From Jatrophihabitans_A lederbergiae (lineage in GTDB: Bacteria > Actinomycetota > Actinomycetes > Mycobacteriales > Jatrophihabitantaceae): a stretch of DNA of 64,000 nt. This document shows positions 32,204 to 41,188 of this stretch, one piece after another (the first letter of the stretch is position 1; every line of letters begins with the position of its first letter). The notes under the pieces are model-generated. The model saw only the letters and a program-made list of their open reading frames with translations, was not told where the DNA came from and did no database searches. The DNA is taken from positions 124,001 through 188,000 of the forward strand of contig NZ_JAVREH010000002.1 of assembly GCF_031845305.1 (NCBI RefSeq), read 5' to 3'. Position numbers and translations under genes: made by a program.

Positions 32204-33841
32204 ATGGCGAAACTCCTCAGCTTCAACGAGGACGCCCGGCGCGCGCTCGAGCGTGGCGTCGACAAGCTTGCTGACACTGTCAAGGTCACCTTGGGCCCGA
32301 AGGGCCGCAACGTGGTGCTCGACAAGTCCTTCGGCGCACCGCTGATCACCAACGACGGTGTCACCATCGCCCGTGAGATCGAGCTGACCGACCCGTTCGA
32401 GAACCTCGGGGCCCAGCTGGTCAAGTCCGTCGCGACGAAGACCAACGACGTCGCCGGTGACGGCACCACCACGGCCACCGTGCTGGCGCAGGCGCTGGTC
32501 AAGAGTGGTATGCGCAACATCGCCGCGGGCGCGAACCCCGGCGGCGTCAAGCGCGGTATCGACGCCGCCGTCCAGGCCGTGTGCGACGCGCTGGATGCCG
32601 CCGCGACCCCGGTCGAGGGCGAGCAGGGCATCGCGCACGTCGGCACCATCTCCGCGCAGGACGCCCAGATCGGCGCCCTGATCGGAGAGGCGATGACGAA
32701 GGTCGGCAAGGACGGTGTCATCACCGTCGAGGAGTCGAACACCCTCGCCACCGAGCTCGAGTTCACCGAGGGCATGCAGTTCGACAAGGGCTATATCTCG
32801 CCCTACTTCGTGACCGACCCCGAGTCGCAGCTGGCATCCTTCGACGACCCGTACCTGCTGATCACCACCCAGAAGATCTCGTCCATCGCGGACCTGCTGC
32901 CGATCCTCGAGAAGGTCATCCAGGCGTCCAAGCCGCTGGTCATCCTCGCTGAGGACGTCGACGGCGAGGCGCTGTCGACCCTGGTCGTCAACGCCATCCG
33001 CAAGACCTTCTCGGTCGTCGCCGTCAAGGCGCCGTTCTTCGGTGACCGCCGCAAGGCGTTCCTGCAGGACCTCGCCATCGTCACCGGCGCCCAGGTCATC
33101 TCGCCCGAGGTGGGCCTCAAGCTCGACCAGATCGGGATCGAGGACCTCGGGACCGCGGGGCGCATCGTGGTCACCAAGGACCTGACGACCATCACCCACG
33201 GTGGTGGCAAGCAGGACGAGATCGAGGGCCGGATCGTCCAGATCAAGGCCGAGATCGACACGACCGACTCCGACTGGGACCGCGAGAAGCTGCAGGAGCG
33301 GCTCGCGAAGCTGGCCGGCGGTGTCGGCGTCATCAAGGTCGGCGCGGCCACCGAGGTCGAGCTCAAAGAGAAGAAGCACCGCATCGAGGACGCGATCGCC
33401 GCGACCCGCGCCGCGGTGGAGCAGGGCATCATCGCCGGGGGTGGGGCCGCACTCGTGCACGCCTCGTCCGCGCTGGACGGTCTGTCGCTCGAGGGCGACG
33501 AGGCCACCGGCGTGAGCATCGTCCGCGAGGCGCTCGTCGAGCCGCTGCGCTGGATCGCCAACAATGCCGGTCTCGAGGGCTACGTGGTGGTCAGCAAGGT
33601 GCGTGAGGCGGCCAAGACGCTCGGCACCAACGCGGGCCTCAACGCCGCGACCGGCAACTACGAGAACCTGCTCGACGCCGGTGTCGTCGACCCGGTCAAG
33701 GTGACGAAGGCCGCGCTGGCCAACGCCGCCTCGGTCGCGTCGCTGGTGCTGTCCACCGAGTCGGCCATCGTCGAGAAGCCGGCCGAGTCAGCGCCCGAGG
33801 AGCATGGCCACAGCCACGGCGGTCACGGGCACAGCCACTAG
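32204..33841 (+). CDS. groEL: Chaperonin GroEL with histidine-rich tail (GroEL1 type)
   Basis: A 545-residue chaperonin with LGPKGRNVVLDKSFGAP, the ATPase loop VAGDGTTTATVLAQAL, and the apical and equatorial domains intact. The C-terminus is EEHGHSHGGHGHSH instead of the usual GGM repeat, as in actinobacterial GroEL1, which lies in the groES operon while a second GroEL2 is encoded elsewhere. The tail can bind metal ions. ATG at 32204, AGAAAGGA upstream. Two 17-bp direct repeats overlap the stop (33840-33873). Confidence 0.97.
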   Translation: MAKLLSFNEDARRALERGVDKLADTVKVTLGPKGRNVVLDKSFGAPLITNDGVTIAREIELTDPFENLGAQLVKSVATKTNDVAGDGTTTATVLAQALVKSGMRNIAAGANPGGVKRGIDAAVQAVCDALDAAATPVEGEQGIAHVGTISAQDAQIGALIGEAMTKVGKDGVITVEESNTLATELEFTEGMQFDKGYISPYFVTDPESQLASFDDPYLLITTQKISSIADLLPILEKVIQASKPLVILAEDVDGEALSTLVVNAIRKTFSVVAVKAPFFGDRRKAFLQDLAIVTGAQVISPEVGLKLDQIGIEDLGTAGRIVVTKDLTTITHGGGKQDEIEGRIVQIKAEIDTTDSDWDREKLQERLAKLAGGVGVIKVGAATEVELKEKKHRIEDAIAATRAAVEQGIIAGGGAALVHASSALDGLSLEGDEATGVSIVREALVEPLRWIANNAGLEGYVVVSKVREAAKTLGTNAGLNAATGNYENLLDAGVVDPVKVTKAALANAASVASLVLSTESAIVEKPAESAPEEHGHSHGGHGHSH

Positions 33842-33903
33842 TTCGGCTGGTTCGCCAGTTCGGCTGGTTCGTCAATACGGCTGAGCAACAAGCAGAGATA
33901 GGG

Positions 33904-33947
33904 AACTCCCCCTCGGATCGTCCGCAATCCGAGGGGGAGTTTCGTTT
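33904..33947 (+). terminator. Rho-independent terminator of groES-groEL
   Basis: A perfect 15-bp stem: AACTCCCCCTCGGAT (33904-33918) pairs with ATCCGAGGGGGAGTT (33927-33941) around an 8-nt loop, followed by TTCGTTT. This is the clearest terminator in the window. It lies 63 bp after groEL. Confidence 0.93.
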
Positions 33948-33991
33948 CGGGCCACTCCGGCAGTGCTCGCTGCCAGATGGCCCGAGTTCAT

Positions 33992-34079
33992 AGCGCCGCT
34001 GGTTCTGCCGGCGCCCGCTGGCTCGAGCGCCGCTGGTTCTGCCGGCGCCCGCTGGCTCGAGCGCCGCTAGCTGGCTCGG
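33992..34079. repeat. 34-bp tandem repeat overlapping the 3' end of whiB
   Basis: Units of 34 bp beginning AGCGCCGCTGGTTCTGCCGG at 33992 and 34026 are identical; a partial, altered third unit starts at 34060. The stop codon of whiB (34067-34069) lies in the partial unit. Confidence 0.88.
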
Positions 34080-34348
34080 GTCCGGATGAGTTGCACGCGC
34101 TCTTCCGTCGACTTGCCACCCCAGACGCCGTACGGCTCACGGGTGCGCAGCGCCCAGTTCAGGCAGGCCTGGGTGACGGGGCAAGAGGCGCACACCTGCT
34201 TGGCGGCGCGCTCGCGGCGGGCTCGGGACGGGCCGCGCTCGTTCTCCGGGTGGAAGAAGGTCGCCGAATCCAGGCCGCGGCACGCGCCCTGAATCTGCCA
34301 ATCCCAATCCTCGGCACGCGGCGCAGGCAAACGAGACACATCCGCCAC
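34067..34348 (-). CDS. WhiB-family iron-sulfur transcriptional regulator (WhiB3/WhiD-like)
   Basis: 93 residues with four cysteines that would hold a 4Fe-4S cluster (GACRG, then VCASC and QAC in KQVCASCPVTQACLNWAL) and the turn EPYGVWGGKSTEERVQL. The segment WDWQIQGACRGLDSATFFHP most resembles WhiB3/WhiD. The start at GTG 34348 is chosen because GGGAGG lies 5 nt upstream; an in-frame GTG at 34384 lacks this. Its place next to groESL matches the mycobacterial order. Such proteins sense redox or NO and work with the housekeeping sigma factor. Confidence 0.9.
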   Translation of the reverse strand: MADVSRLPAPRAEDWDWQIQGACRGLDSATFFHPENERGPSRARRERAAKQVCASCPVTQACLNWALRTREPYGVWGGKSTEERVQLIRTRAS

Positions 34349-34553
34349 GGGAACCTCCCGAACTCTCTGCCCGTGAAATGGCACTACCTGTCCACATGGT
34401 CCAACGAGACAGTATCGGGAAGGTGACGGAGAGTCACTGAGGAACTTCGGAAAGTCCCCATTCCGGACGCTGGACCTTGGTGAGCACGTTCAGGAAGGGG
34501 TTCGGAGCGACTTGTCCACCGGATGGGCGCTGACGAAAGATTCTTTTTCCGCC

Positions 34554-34585
34554 GGTTAGCGGCAGTGGCGGTTAGCGGCAGTGGC
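34554..34585. repeat. 16-bp tandem repeat (two copies)
   Basis: GGTTAGCGGCAGTGGC at 34554-34569 and again at 34570-34585, with a degenerate third (TGGTCAGCGGCGGTG) following. It lies in the 273-bp gap between whiB and the DUF5319 gene, just downstream of the latter's stop. Nothing else was recognised in that gap. Confidence 0.8.
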
Positions 34586-34621
34586 TGGTCAGCGGCGGTG
34601 ATTGAGCAGCCGTGGGGTGGG

Positions 34622-35020
34622 TCAGCTGCGGTGGGCGAGCGCGTCGGTGAAGCCGCGCGCGTAGTCCCAGGTCACGTACGAGTCGGTCAGCGGTTCAGCG
34701 GCCGGCTCGTGCACGCCGGTACGGCCGTGTCCCAGCAAACTGCGGAGATTGCTGGCCATCAGCGCCCACGAGAAGTAGTGCTGTTCGCCGCAATCTCCGC
34801 AGTCGACCACGATGCCCTGAATCCCGTGCGGGCTCAGTGCCGCCTGGAACTCCGATAGCTCAGCCAGATCCGCGGCGATCTCTTTGCGGTCTGTGTCGGT
34901 GAGCGGTTCGACCGGGTCCAGCTCGTCCAGCAACTTGGACGGATCGTTGGGGTCACCCAGAAACGGATCGGTAGGTCCGCTGTCCGGAGCCGAGAACGGG
35001 TCGTGGGAGTTCACACTCAT
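34622..35020 (-). CDS. DUF5319 family protein
   Basis: A 132-residue acidic cytosolic protein of the actinobacterial DUF5319 family, function unknown. Residues about 1-45 are Asp/Pro-rich (DPFSAPDSGPTDPFLGDPND). The conserved core is a FQAALSPHGIQGIVVDCGDC segment followed by GEQHYFSWALMASNLRSLL; the CxxC could bind metal. The conserved C-terminus is VTWDYARGFTDALAHR. Lying between whiB and guaB it matches the mycobacterial neighbourhood. Confidence 0.82.
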   Translation of the reverse strand: MSVNSHDPFSAPDSGPTDPFLGDPNDPSKLLDELDPVEPLTDTDRKEIAADLAELSEFQAALSPHGIQGIVVDCGDCGEQHYFSWALMASNLRSLLGHGRTGVHEPAAEPLTDSYVTWDYARGFTDALAHRS

Positions 35021-35087
35021 AAAGGTAACGCTCGCAGAGCCGTCGGTTCCAACTTCTTGAGTTTTTTTCGTACAGTCGATATCTGGG

Positions 35088-37622
35088 TCAGAGGTCGGCG
35101 ATGGCCTCCAGCGGCCGGGTACGGGCCGCCCGGGTGGCCGGCCACAGGGCCGCCAGCACCCCCACCACCGCCGCCAGCACCAGCATCACAACCGACTGGG
35201 TGACCGGTACCGAGATGTGATCGAGTCCCTGGTCACGCAGCGTCCGAACGAACAGCGCGCCGAACGTCAGCCCCAGTGCCACTCCGACGACCGCTCCGAA
35301 GACGGCGATCAGCATCGACTCCAGATAGATCGTGCGCCGCACCTGGCTACGGAAGGCGCCGATGGCCCGCAGCATGCCCAGCTCGCGACGGCGTTCCACC
35401 ACCGACAGGGCCAGGGTGTTGATGATGCCCAGGACGGCGATGACGATGGCCAGTGCCAGCAGGCCGTAGAGCACCGCCAGCAGTGAGTTGATCTGGGTGG
35501 CCTGCTGTCCCTTGAACTGGTCGCGGTCCTGGACCTGCACCACCAGGAACTGGTCGGTGGCCTTTTCGAGATTCGTGCGTAGCGCGGCCAGGTCGGCGCC
35601 GTGCTGAGCCTTCACCAGAACCACTATGTCGGTCAGGTTCGAGGACGGGGCGACCTCGCGGTAAAGCGCGCCCGAGCCCAGCCAACTTCCGAGCAGCTGG
35701 TTGTCGGCGTAGATTCCGGCGACCGTGGCGGTCACCGTCCGCTGGTCCGGTGTCGCCATGGCGACGGTGCTGCCGACGCTCAGGTGCCGCTGCGCGGCGA
35801 ACTTCTCCGAGGCCAGCACGTTGTGGCCACTGAGGGTGCCCTCGCCACGCATCAGCGTGTACGGAACCACGGAGGTGATCGCGCCGTCCACGCCGGTGCC
35901 CTCGGCCTCCTCGCCGCCGATCCGCACCGGTATCGGATGCAGCGCGACGGCGGTCGCAACGCCGGGAACCTTGCCGGCGGCCACTCCCGCACCCACCGGT
36001 ACGCCGATGGCGTCCGGGCCGGTCAGGATGTAGTCGGCCGTGACGCCGTTGTCGACGAGTGCGTTGATACTGCGCTTGGCCGAGCTGCCGAACACCGCGA
36101 TGGCGGTGACCAGCATCAGCCCGAGAGTCAGGGCGAACGCGGTGGCTGCCGTCCGGCGCGGGTTGCGCACGGCGTTGGTGCGGGCGAGCCGACCCACCGA
36201 GCCGAAACCGACCGCCACCGGGGCGCCGACCGCGCCGATGATCGGACGCGACAGGGCCGGTGCCGCCAGCAGTACGGCGATGATCAGCAGCAGGGTGCCG
36301 AGGCCGACCAGGCTGGCCGCGCCGCCGCCCGCCTTGGCGAGCGCACCTGCAACCATGGCGACCGCACCGAGGGCGCCGAAGGCAGCGCCGATGGCCGTGC
36401 GGACGCGCAGCGACGAGCCGGTCGAGGCGAACTCCTCGCGCATGGCGGCCACCGGCGGGATCTTGGCAGCGCGCCGGGCCGGGGTGTACGCGCTGAACAT
36501 CGTGACGATGATGCCGACGGCGAGCGCGACCACGATCGTGCGCGGCTGCAACTGCAGCGCGCCGCCGGGCAGGCCGACGTCGAAGCTGTTGAGCAGCGCG
36601 CGCAGTCCGTACGCCAGGCCGACGCCGCCGACGATGCCGATGATGCTGCCGGTGAGGCCGACGATGCCGGCTTCCAGCAGCACCGACCGGCTGACCTGGC
36701 GGCGGCTGGCACCGATGGCGCGCAGCAGCGCCAGCTCGCGCAGTCGCTGGGCCACGATCATCGAGAAGGTGTTGTAGATGATGAAGGTTCCGACCAGCAG
36801 CGCGATGGCGCCGAAGGCCAGCAGGAAGTAGTTGACGAACTTCAGGGCCGTGGTGACGTCGGCCTGCGCCTGGTCCGTCACCTGCTTGCCGGTCTTGTAC
36901 GTCAGGCCGGGTACCGCGGCGCTGATCCGGTCGCGGAGCTGCTCCTGCGACAGTCCGCTGCCCGCGACGTTCACCGCGCCGACGTGCTTGCCGTCGGTGA
37001 ACAGCGCGAGCGCCTGCGGCCGGGTGAACAGGGCCTCGACGTAGCCGCCGGTGTCGGCCTTGGTGTCATAGATCCCCGAGATGGTCACGTCCACCGTGCC
37101 GCGGGTGGGAACCAGCACCTTCGTGTGGGCCCCGACGGCGAGGTTGCCGAGCTTGATCGCCCCCTTGTTCAAGGCGATCTCACCCTGTTTCGCCGGCGGC
37201 GACCCGGCGACGAACCGGTACGGGTCACCGATGAGCTCGTCGGGCGGTGAGTAGGACCGTCCGATGCTCGGGGCGCCGCCGCCCTTCACCGGCTTGCCGT
37301 TCGCGGCGAGCAGAACCACCTGGGACTCGAACTGGGGGTCGATGGCACGCACGCCGGGCACCGCGCTGATCTTGGCGACGTCCGCCACCGGAACGCCGCT
37401 GCCAGCGCTGTCCGCGCCGCTGACCTGGACGTCGACGCCCTTGGCGACATCGGCGAACAACCCGTGGAAGGTGCGGCCGAGGGTGTCGGTGAAGACGAAC
37501 GAGCCGGTGACGAAGGCCGTGCCGAGCACCACCGACAGCACCGTCAGGGCGAGCCGGATCTTGTGGGAGGCCACATTGCGCAGGGAGACCTTGCGCATGG
37601 CTGGGTTTGCTGTGATGGCCAT
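35088..37622 (-). CDS. ABC transporter permease, FtsX/MacB type with duplicated core
   Basis: 844 residues. After an N-terminal membrane helix (KIRLALTVLSVVLGTAFVTG) comes a large extracytoplasmic MacB-like domain, then three FtsX helices, a second set with its own periplasmic domain, and three final FtsX helices ending in ALWPATRAARTRPLEAIADL. The partner ATPase gene is 5 bp upstream. Members export lipids, peptides or signals, or regulate wall enzymes; the substrate is not evident. ATG at 37622, with an in-frame Met nine codons later (MRKVSLRNVASH) as an alternative. Confidence 0.88.
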   Translation of the reverse strand: MAITANPAMRKVSLRNVASHKIRLALTVLSVVLGTAFVTGSFVFTDTLGRTFHGLFADVAKGVDVQVSGADSAGSGVPVADVAKISAVPGVRAIDPQFESQVVLLAANGKPVKGGGAPSIGRSYSPPDELIGDPYRFVAGSPPAKQGEIALNKGAIKLGNLAVGAHTKVLVPTRGTVDVTISGIYDTKADTGGYVEALFTRPQALALFTDGKHVGAVNVAGSGLSQEQLRDRISAAVPGLTYKTGKQVTDQAQADVTTALKFVNYFLLAFGAIALLVGTFIIYNTFSMIVAQRLRELALLRAIGASRRQVSRSVLLEAGIVGLTGSIIGIVGGVGLAYGLRALLNSFDVGLPGGALQLQPRTIVVALAVGIIVTMFSAYTPARRAAKIPPVAAMREEFASTGSSLRVRTAIGAAFGALGAVAMVAGALAKAGGGAASLVGLGTLLLIIAVLLAAPALSRPIIGAVGAPVAVGFGSVGRLARTNAVRNPRRTAATAFALTLGLMLVTAIAVFGSSAKRSINALVDNGVTADYILTGPDAIGVPVGAGVAAGKVPGVATAVALHPIPVRIGGEEAEGTGVDGAITSVVPYTLMRGEGTLSGHNVLASEKFAAQRHLSVGSTVAMATPDQRTVTATVAGIYADNQLLGSWLGSGALYREVAPSSNLTDIVVLVKAQHGADLAALRTNLEKATDQFLVVQVQDRDQFKGQQATQINSLLAVLYGLLALAIVIAVLGIINTLALSVVERRRELGMLRAIGAFRSQVRRTIYLESMLIAVFGAVVGVALGLTFGALFVRTLRDQGLDHISVPVTQSVVMLVLAAVVGVLAALWPATRAARTRPLEAIADL

Positions 37623-37627
37623 TGCGC

Positions 37628-38482
37628 CTACACCTGCTCGAGGTTCTTCATACGGTCCAGGACCTTGTCGGCGGTGGGCTCACGCAGCTCGTCGACGATC
37701 TGGCCGTCGGCGAGGAACACCACCCGGTCGGCGTAACCGGCCGCCCGCGGGTCGTGCGTCACGATCACCACGGTCTGGCCGAGCGCGCTGACCGACTGCC
37801 GCAGGATGCCGAGCACCTCGCCGGAGGACCGGGAGTCCAGGTTGCCGGTGGGCTCGTCGCCGAAGATGATGTCGGGCCGTCCGGCCAGCGCCCGCGCGCA
37901 GGCGACCCGCTGCTGCTGCCCGCCGGAGAGCTCGGACGGACGGTGGCTGAGCCGGTCGCGCAGCCCGAGGGTGTCGATCACCGAGTCGAGCCAGGCCTGG
38001 GAGTCGGCGTCGCGCTTGCGACCGGCGATGTCCATCGGCAGCGTGATGTTCTCCAGTGCGGTCAGCGTCGGGACCAGGTTGAACGCCTGGAACACGAAGC
38101 CGATCCGATCCCGGCGCAGCTGCGTGAGCTTCTTGTCCGACAGGCCGGTGAGTTCGGTGGCGCCGATCACCACCATTCCGGAGCTGGCGACGTCCAGACC
38201 GGCGAGGCAGTGCATCAGGGTGGACTTGCCCGAGCCGGACGGACCCATGATCGCGGTGAACTCCGCCCGTGCGAAGTCGACGGACACGTCGTCGAGCGCG
38301 CGGACCTGGGTGTCGCCGCTGCCGTAGACCTTGCTCAGGCCGATGGCACGGGCGGCCAGCTGGCGGTGCTGGGCTGGCTGGAGTGGGTTTTGGGGATCGG
38401 TTGCTTGGGCTCGGTCGGTTGGGGGTTGGTCGGCGTGGTTGGCTTCGGCCTGGCCGGCGGCCGCGGTTGCGGACGGTTTCAT
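37628..38482 (-). CDS. ABC transporter ATP-binding protein (MacB/LolD type)
   Basis: 284 residues: an N-terminal low-complexity stretch of about 45 residues, then an ATPase with Walker A MGPSGSGKSTLMH, signature LSGGQQQRVACARAL, Walker B IIFGDEPTGNLD and switch HDPRAAGYADR. Q-loop region FVFQAFNLVPTLTALENI is typical of LolD/MacB ATPases. Forms a two-gene operon with the permease. The N-terminal extension (KPSATAAAGQAEANHADQ) is unusual and a later start is possible. Confidence 0.9.
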   Translation of the reverse strand: MKPSATAAAGQAEANHADQPPTDRAQATDPQNPLQPAQHRQLAARAIGLSKVYGSGDTQVRALDDVSVDFARAEFTAIMGPSGSGKSTLMHCLAGLDVASSGMVVIGATELTGLSDKKLTQLRRDRIGFVFQAFNLVPTLTALENITLPMDIAGRKRDADSQAWLDSVIDTLGLRDRLSHRPSELSGGQQQRVACARALAGRPDIIFGDEPTGNLDSRSSGEVLGILRQSVSALGQTVVIVTHDPRAAGYADRVVFLADGQIVDELREPTADKVLDRMKNLEQV

Positions 38483-38724
38483 GGACTCGCCTTTCGAGAA
38501 TTGCCGGTCGTTGCGGGTTGCTGTCGGTTGATCTGACCGCTATCAGGTGCAGCTCATAGCGTGGTCGCTTCGCGGCCCGGGCGGCAGTGGGGGCAACCCT
38601 GATTTCCCCTGATGTTTGTCATAGCCGGTTCTCAGGGGGTACCCGGGCCGGGTCGAGGTTTTTGTCGAGTGGGGAGGGTGCCTGCGGCGGCCGTACTATG
38701 AGATACCGGCATCAAGGAGTTTGT

Positions 38725-40296
38725 GTGAGCACCGACCAGACCGCAGTGCCAACCAGCGCAGTGCCAACCAGCGCAGTGCCCAGTGAACTCAGTACCACCG
38801 ACGGGGTCCCCGGCAAGTTCGCGACGCTGGGCCTGACCTTCGATGATGTGCTGCTGCTTCCGGGGCCGACGGACGTCATCCCGAGCGAGGTTGACACCTC
38901 GGCGAAGCTCTCGCGCAACATCTCGCTGCGGCTGCCGCTGGTGTCCGCGGCCATGGACACCGTGACCGAGTCTCGACTGGCGATCGCGATGGCCCGCGAG
39001 GGCGGTATCGGCATCCTGCACCGCAACCTGTCCATCGAGGACCAGGCGCAGCAGGTCGACCTGGTGAAGCGGTCCGAGGCCGGCATGGTGACCCACCCGG
39101 TGACCACGAGCCCCACCGCGACCCTGGCCGAGGTCGACGCGCTCTGCGCCCGTTACCGAATCTCGGGTCTTCCGGTGGTGGACGCGACCGGGCTGCTGGT
39201 CGGCATCATCACCAACCGCGACCTGCGCTTCGAGCACGACTACTCCCGTCCGGTGTCGGACGTGATGACGAAGATGCCGTTGGTCACCGCCCAGGTCGGC
39301 GTGCACAAGGACGTCGCGCTCGGTCTGCTGGCCAAGCACAAGATCGAGAAACTGCCGCTGGTGGATGCCGACGGCAGGCTGCAGGGCCTGATCACGGTCA
39401 AGGACTTCACCAAGAGCGAGCAGTTTCCGCTGGCGACGAAGGACCCGTCCGGACGGCTTCGGGTCGGTGCCGCGATCGGTTTCTTCGACGACGCGTGGAA
39501 GCGTGCGATGGCGCTGGTCGAGGCCGGCGTGGATGTGCTGATCGTCGACACCGCGAACGGGCACGCCTCCGGGGTGACCGACATGATCCGCCGGCTCAAG
39601 GCTGAGAGTTCCGCCGCGCACGTCGACATCATCGGCGGCAACGTGGCGACCCGGGCCGGGGCGCAGGCGCTGGTGGATGCCGGGGCTGACGCCGTCAAGG
39701 TCGGTGTCGGGCCGGGTTCGATCTGTACGACGCGGGTGGTTGCCGGCGTGGGTGTTCCGCAGGTGACCGCGATCTACGAGGCGGCGCTGGCGTGCAAGGC
39801 CGCGGGCGTGCCGGTGATCGGGGATGGCGGACTGCAATACTCCGGCGATATCGCCAAGGCGTTGGTTGCCGGTGCCGACACGGTGATGCTGGGATCGCTG
39901 CTGGCCGGGTGTGACGAGTCACCGGGCGAGCTGGTGTTCATCAACGGCAAGCAGTTCAAGTCCTACCGGGGGATGGGCTCGCTGGGTGCGATGCAGACCC
40001 GTGGACGGGCGAAGTCGTACTCGAAGGACCGGTACTTCCAGGGCGATGTGACCGACAACGACAAGCTGGTGCCCGAGGGCATCGAGGGCCAGGTGCCCTA
40101 CCGCGGGCCGCTGTCGGCGGTGGCGTATCAGCTGATCGGGGGACTGCGGCAGTCGATGTTCTACGTGGGTGCCCACAACCTCGCGGAGCTGCGTGACAAC
40201 GGCCAGTTCGTGCGGATCACTGCCGCGGGCCTGAAAGAATCGCACCCCCACGACATCTGGATGACGGCCGAGGCCCCGAACTACACCAGCCGCTGA
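38725..40296 (+). CDS. guaB: Inosine-5'-monophosphate dehydrogenase
   Basis: A 523-residue IMPDH, the first step from IMP to GMP. Conserved LTFDDVLLLPG and LVSAAMDTVTESRLAIAMA open the barrel; two CBS domains lie at about residues 120-235; the catalytic Cys is in GVGPGSICTTRVVAGVGVPQ, and the flap has SYRGMGSLGAM. GTG at 38725 has AAGGAG 7 nt upstream. Residues 7-17 are encoded by two 15-bp repeats (38746-38775, VPTSA twice). TACTAT at 38695-38700 could be the -10 element. Confidence 0.96.
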   Translation: MSTDQTAVPTSAVPTSAVPSELSTTDGVPGKFATLGLTFDDVLLLPGPTDVIPSEVDTSAKLSRNISLRLPLVSAAMDTVTESRLAIAMAREGGIGILHRNLSIEDQAQQVDLVKRSEAGMVTHPVTTSPTATLAEVDALCARYRISGLPVVDATGLLVGIITNRDLRFEHDYSRPVSDVMTKMPLVTAQVGVHKDVALGLLAKHKIEKLPLVDADGRLQGLITVKDFTKSEQFPLATKDPSGRLRVGAAIGFFDDAWKRAMALVEAGVDVLIVDTANGHASGVTDMIRRLKAESSAAHVDIIGGNVATRAGAQALVDAGADAVKVGVGPGSICTTRVVAGVGVPQVTAIYEAALACKAAGVPVIGDGGLQYSGDIAKALVAGADTVMLGSLLAGCDESPGELVFINGKQFKSYRGMGSLGAMQTRGRAKSYSKDRYFQGDVTDNDKLVPEGIEGQVPYRGPLSAVAYQLIGGLRQSMFYVGAHNLAELRDNGQFVRITAAGLKESHPHDIWMTAEAPNYTSR

Positions 40297-40343
40297 CGGC
40301 TTCGCAGCACCGTTCATGCCCGCACCCTGCCTAGAGTGCGGGC

Positions 40344-41132
40344 ATGACTCTGTACGACACGATGGTGCGCGACAAAGCTGATCTGCTCCGTCGGTTGCAC
40401 ACCGAGCCCGAGTTGCTCGTGCTCGTCAACGTGTGGGACGTGGCCAGCGCGAAGGTGGTGGCCGGTCTGCCTGGTTGCCGTGCGCTGGCGACCGCGAGCC
40501 ATTCCATCGCCGCCTCACACGGGTACGAGGACGGCGAGCAGATTCCATTCGACCTGATGCTCGCGGCCATCGGCCGGATCGTCGCCGCGGTCGACCTACC
40601 CGTGACTGCCGACCTGGAAGCCGGTTATGGCGACGTGGGTGACACCGTCCGGAGGGCGGTCGGCGTCGGGGTGGTGGGCGGAAATATCGAGGACCAGCTG
40701 CGACCACTTACCGAGGCGGTCGCAGGCATGCGCGCGGCGGTCAACGCGGCCGAGACCGAGGGCGTGCCGTTTGTGTTGAACGCTCGCACCGACGCCTTTC
40801 TGATGACGGGGGACCGAGATGCCGATGCCGTGCTGGCGGATGCCATCGAGCGCGGCAGGGCTTTTCTGGACGCCGGGGCGGACTGTGTTTTCGTGCCAGG
40901 AAAGCTGAGCGCTGAGGTCATCGCCCGGCTGGTGGACGGCATCGGGCAGCGCAAGGTCAGCATTCTGGCGGCGCCGGGCACGCCGTCGCCGTCCGAACTC
41001 GCGGAGCTGGGGGTGGCACGGGTGTCGTTCGGCCCCTGGACGCAACGGTTGGCGCTCACCGCGTTGGCCGACACCGGCGCTGAGCTGCTGCGGGGCGACG
41101 GGCTTCCTGCTGATATCCGGTCGCTGTCCTGA
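40344..41132 (+). CDS. Isocitrate lyase / PEP mutase family protein
   Basis: A 262-residue barrel enzyme of the PEP-mutase/isocitrate-lyase superfamily: LLVLVNVWDVASAKVVAGLP, the metal site VTADLEAGYGD, GGNIEDQ, VLNARTDAFL and VFVPGKLS. It lacks the KKCGH catalytic loop of true isocitrate lyase, as in the oxaloacetase/phosphonopyruvate-hydrolase-like subgroup. The substrate is not predictable. ATG at 40344, 47 bp after guaB. Confidence 0.85.
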   Translation: MTLYDTMVRDKADLLRRLHTEPELLVLVNVWDVASAKVVAGLPGCRALATASHSIAASHGYEDGEQIPFDLMLAAIGRIVAAVDLPVTADLEAGYGDVGDTVRRAVGVGVVGGNIEDQLRPLTEAVAGMRAAVNAAETEGVPFVLNARTDAFLMTGDRDADAVLADAIERGRAFLDAGADCVFVPGKLSAEVIARLVDGIGQRKVSILAAPGTPSPSELAELGVARVSFGPWTQRLALTALADTGAELLRGDGLPADIRSLS

Positions 41133-41188
41133 GCCGTCGTCGGTTTCCTGCGCCATGGGCCGCGGGCGGATGGCGCAGAGGGCGTGGT

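Noticed and set aside
31546..32787. N-terminal extension of the methyltransferase frame (810 aa in total)
   Set aside because: It runs antisense through CIRCE, groES and groEL and has no homology; the true start is near 31545.
35601..37250. 549-aa plus-strand open frame
   Set aside because: Antisense to the FtsX-type permease; His/Arg/Gly-rich shadow.
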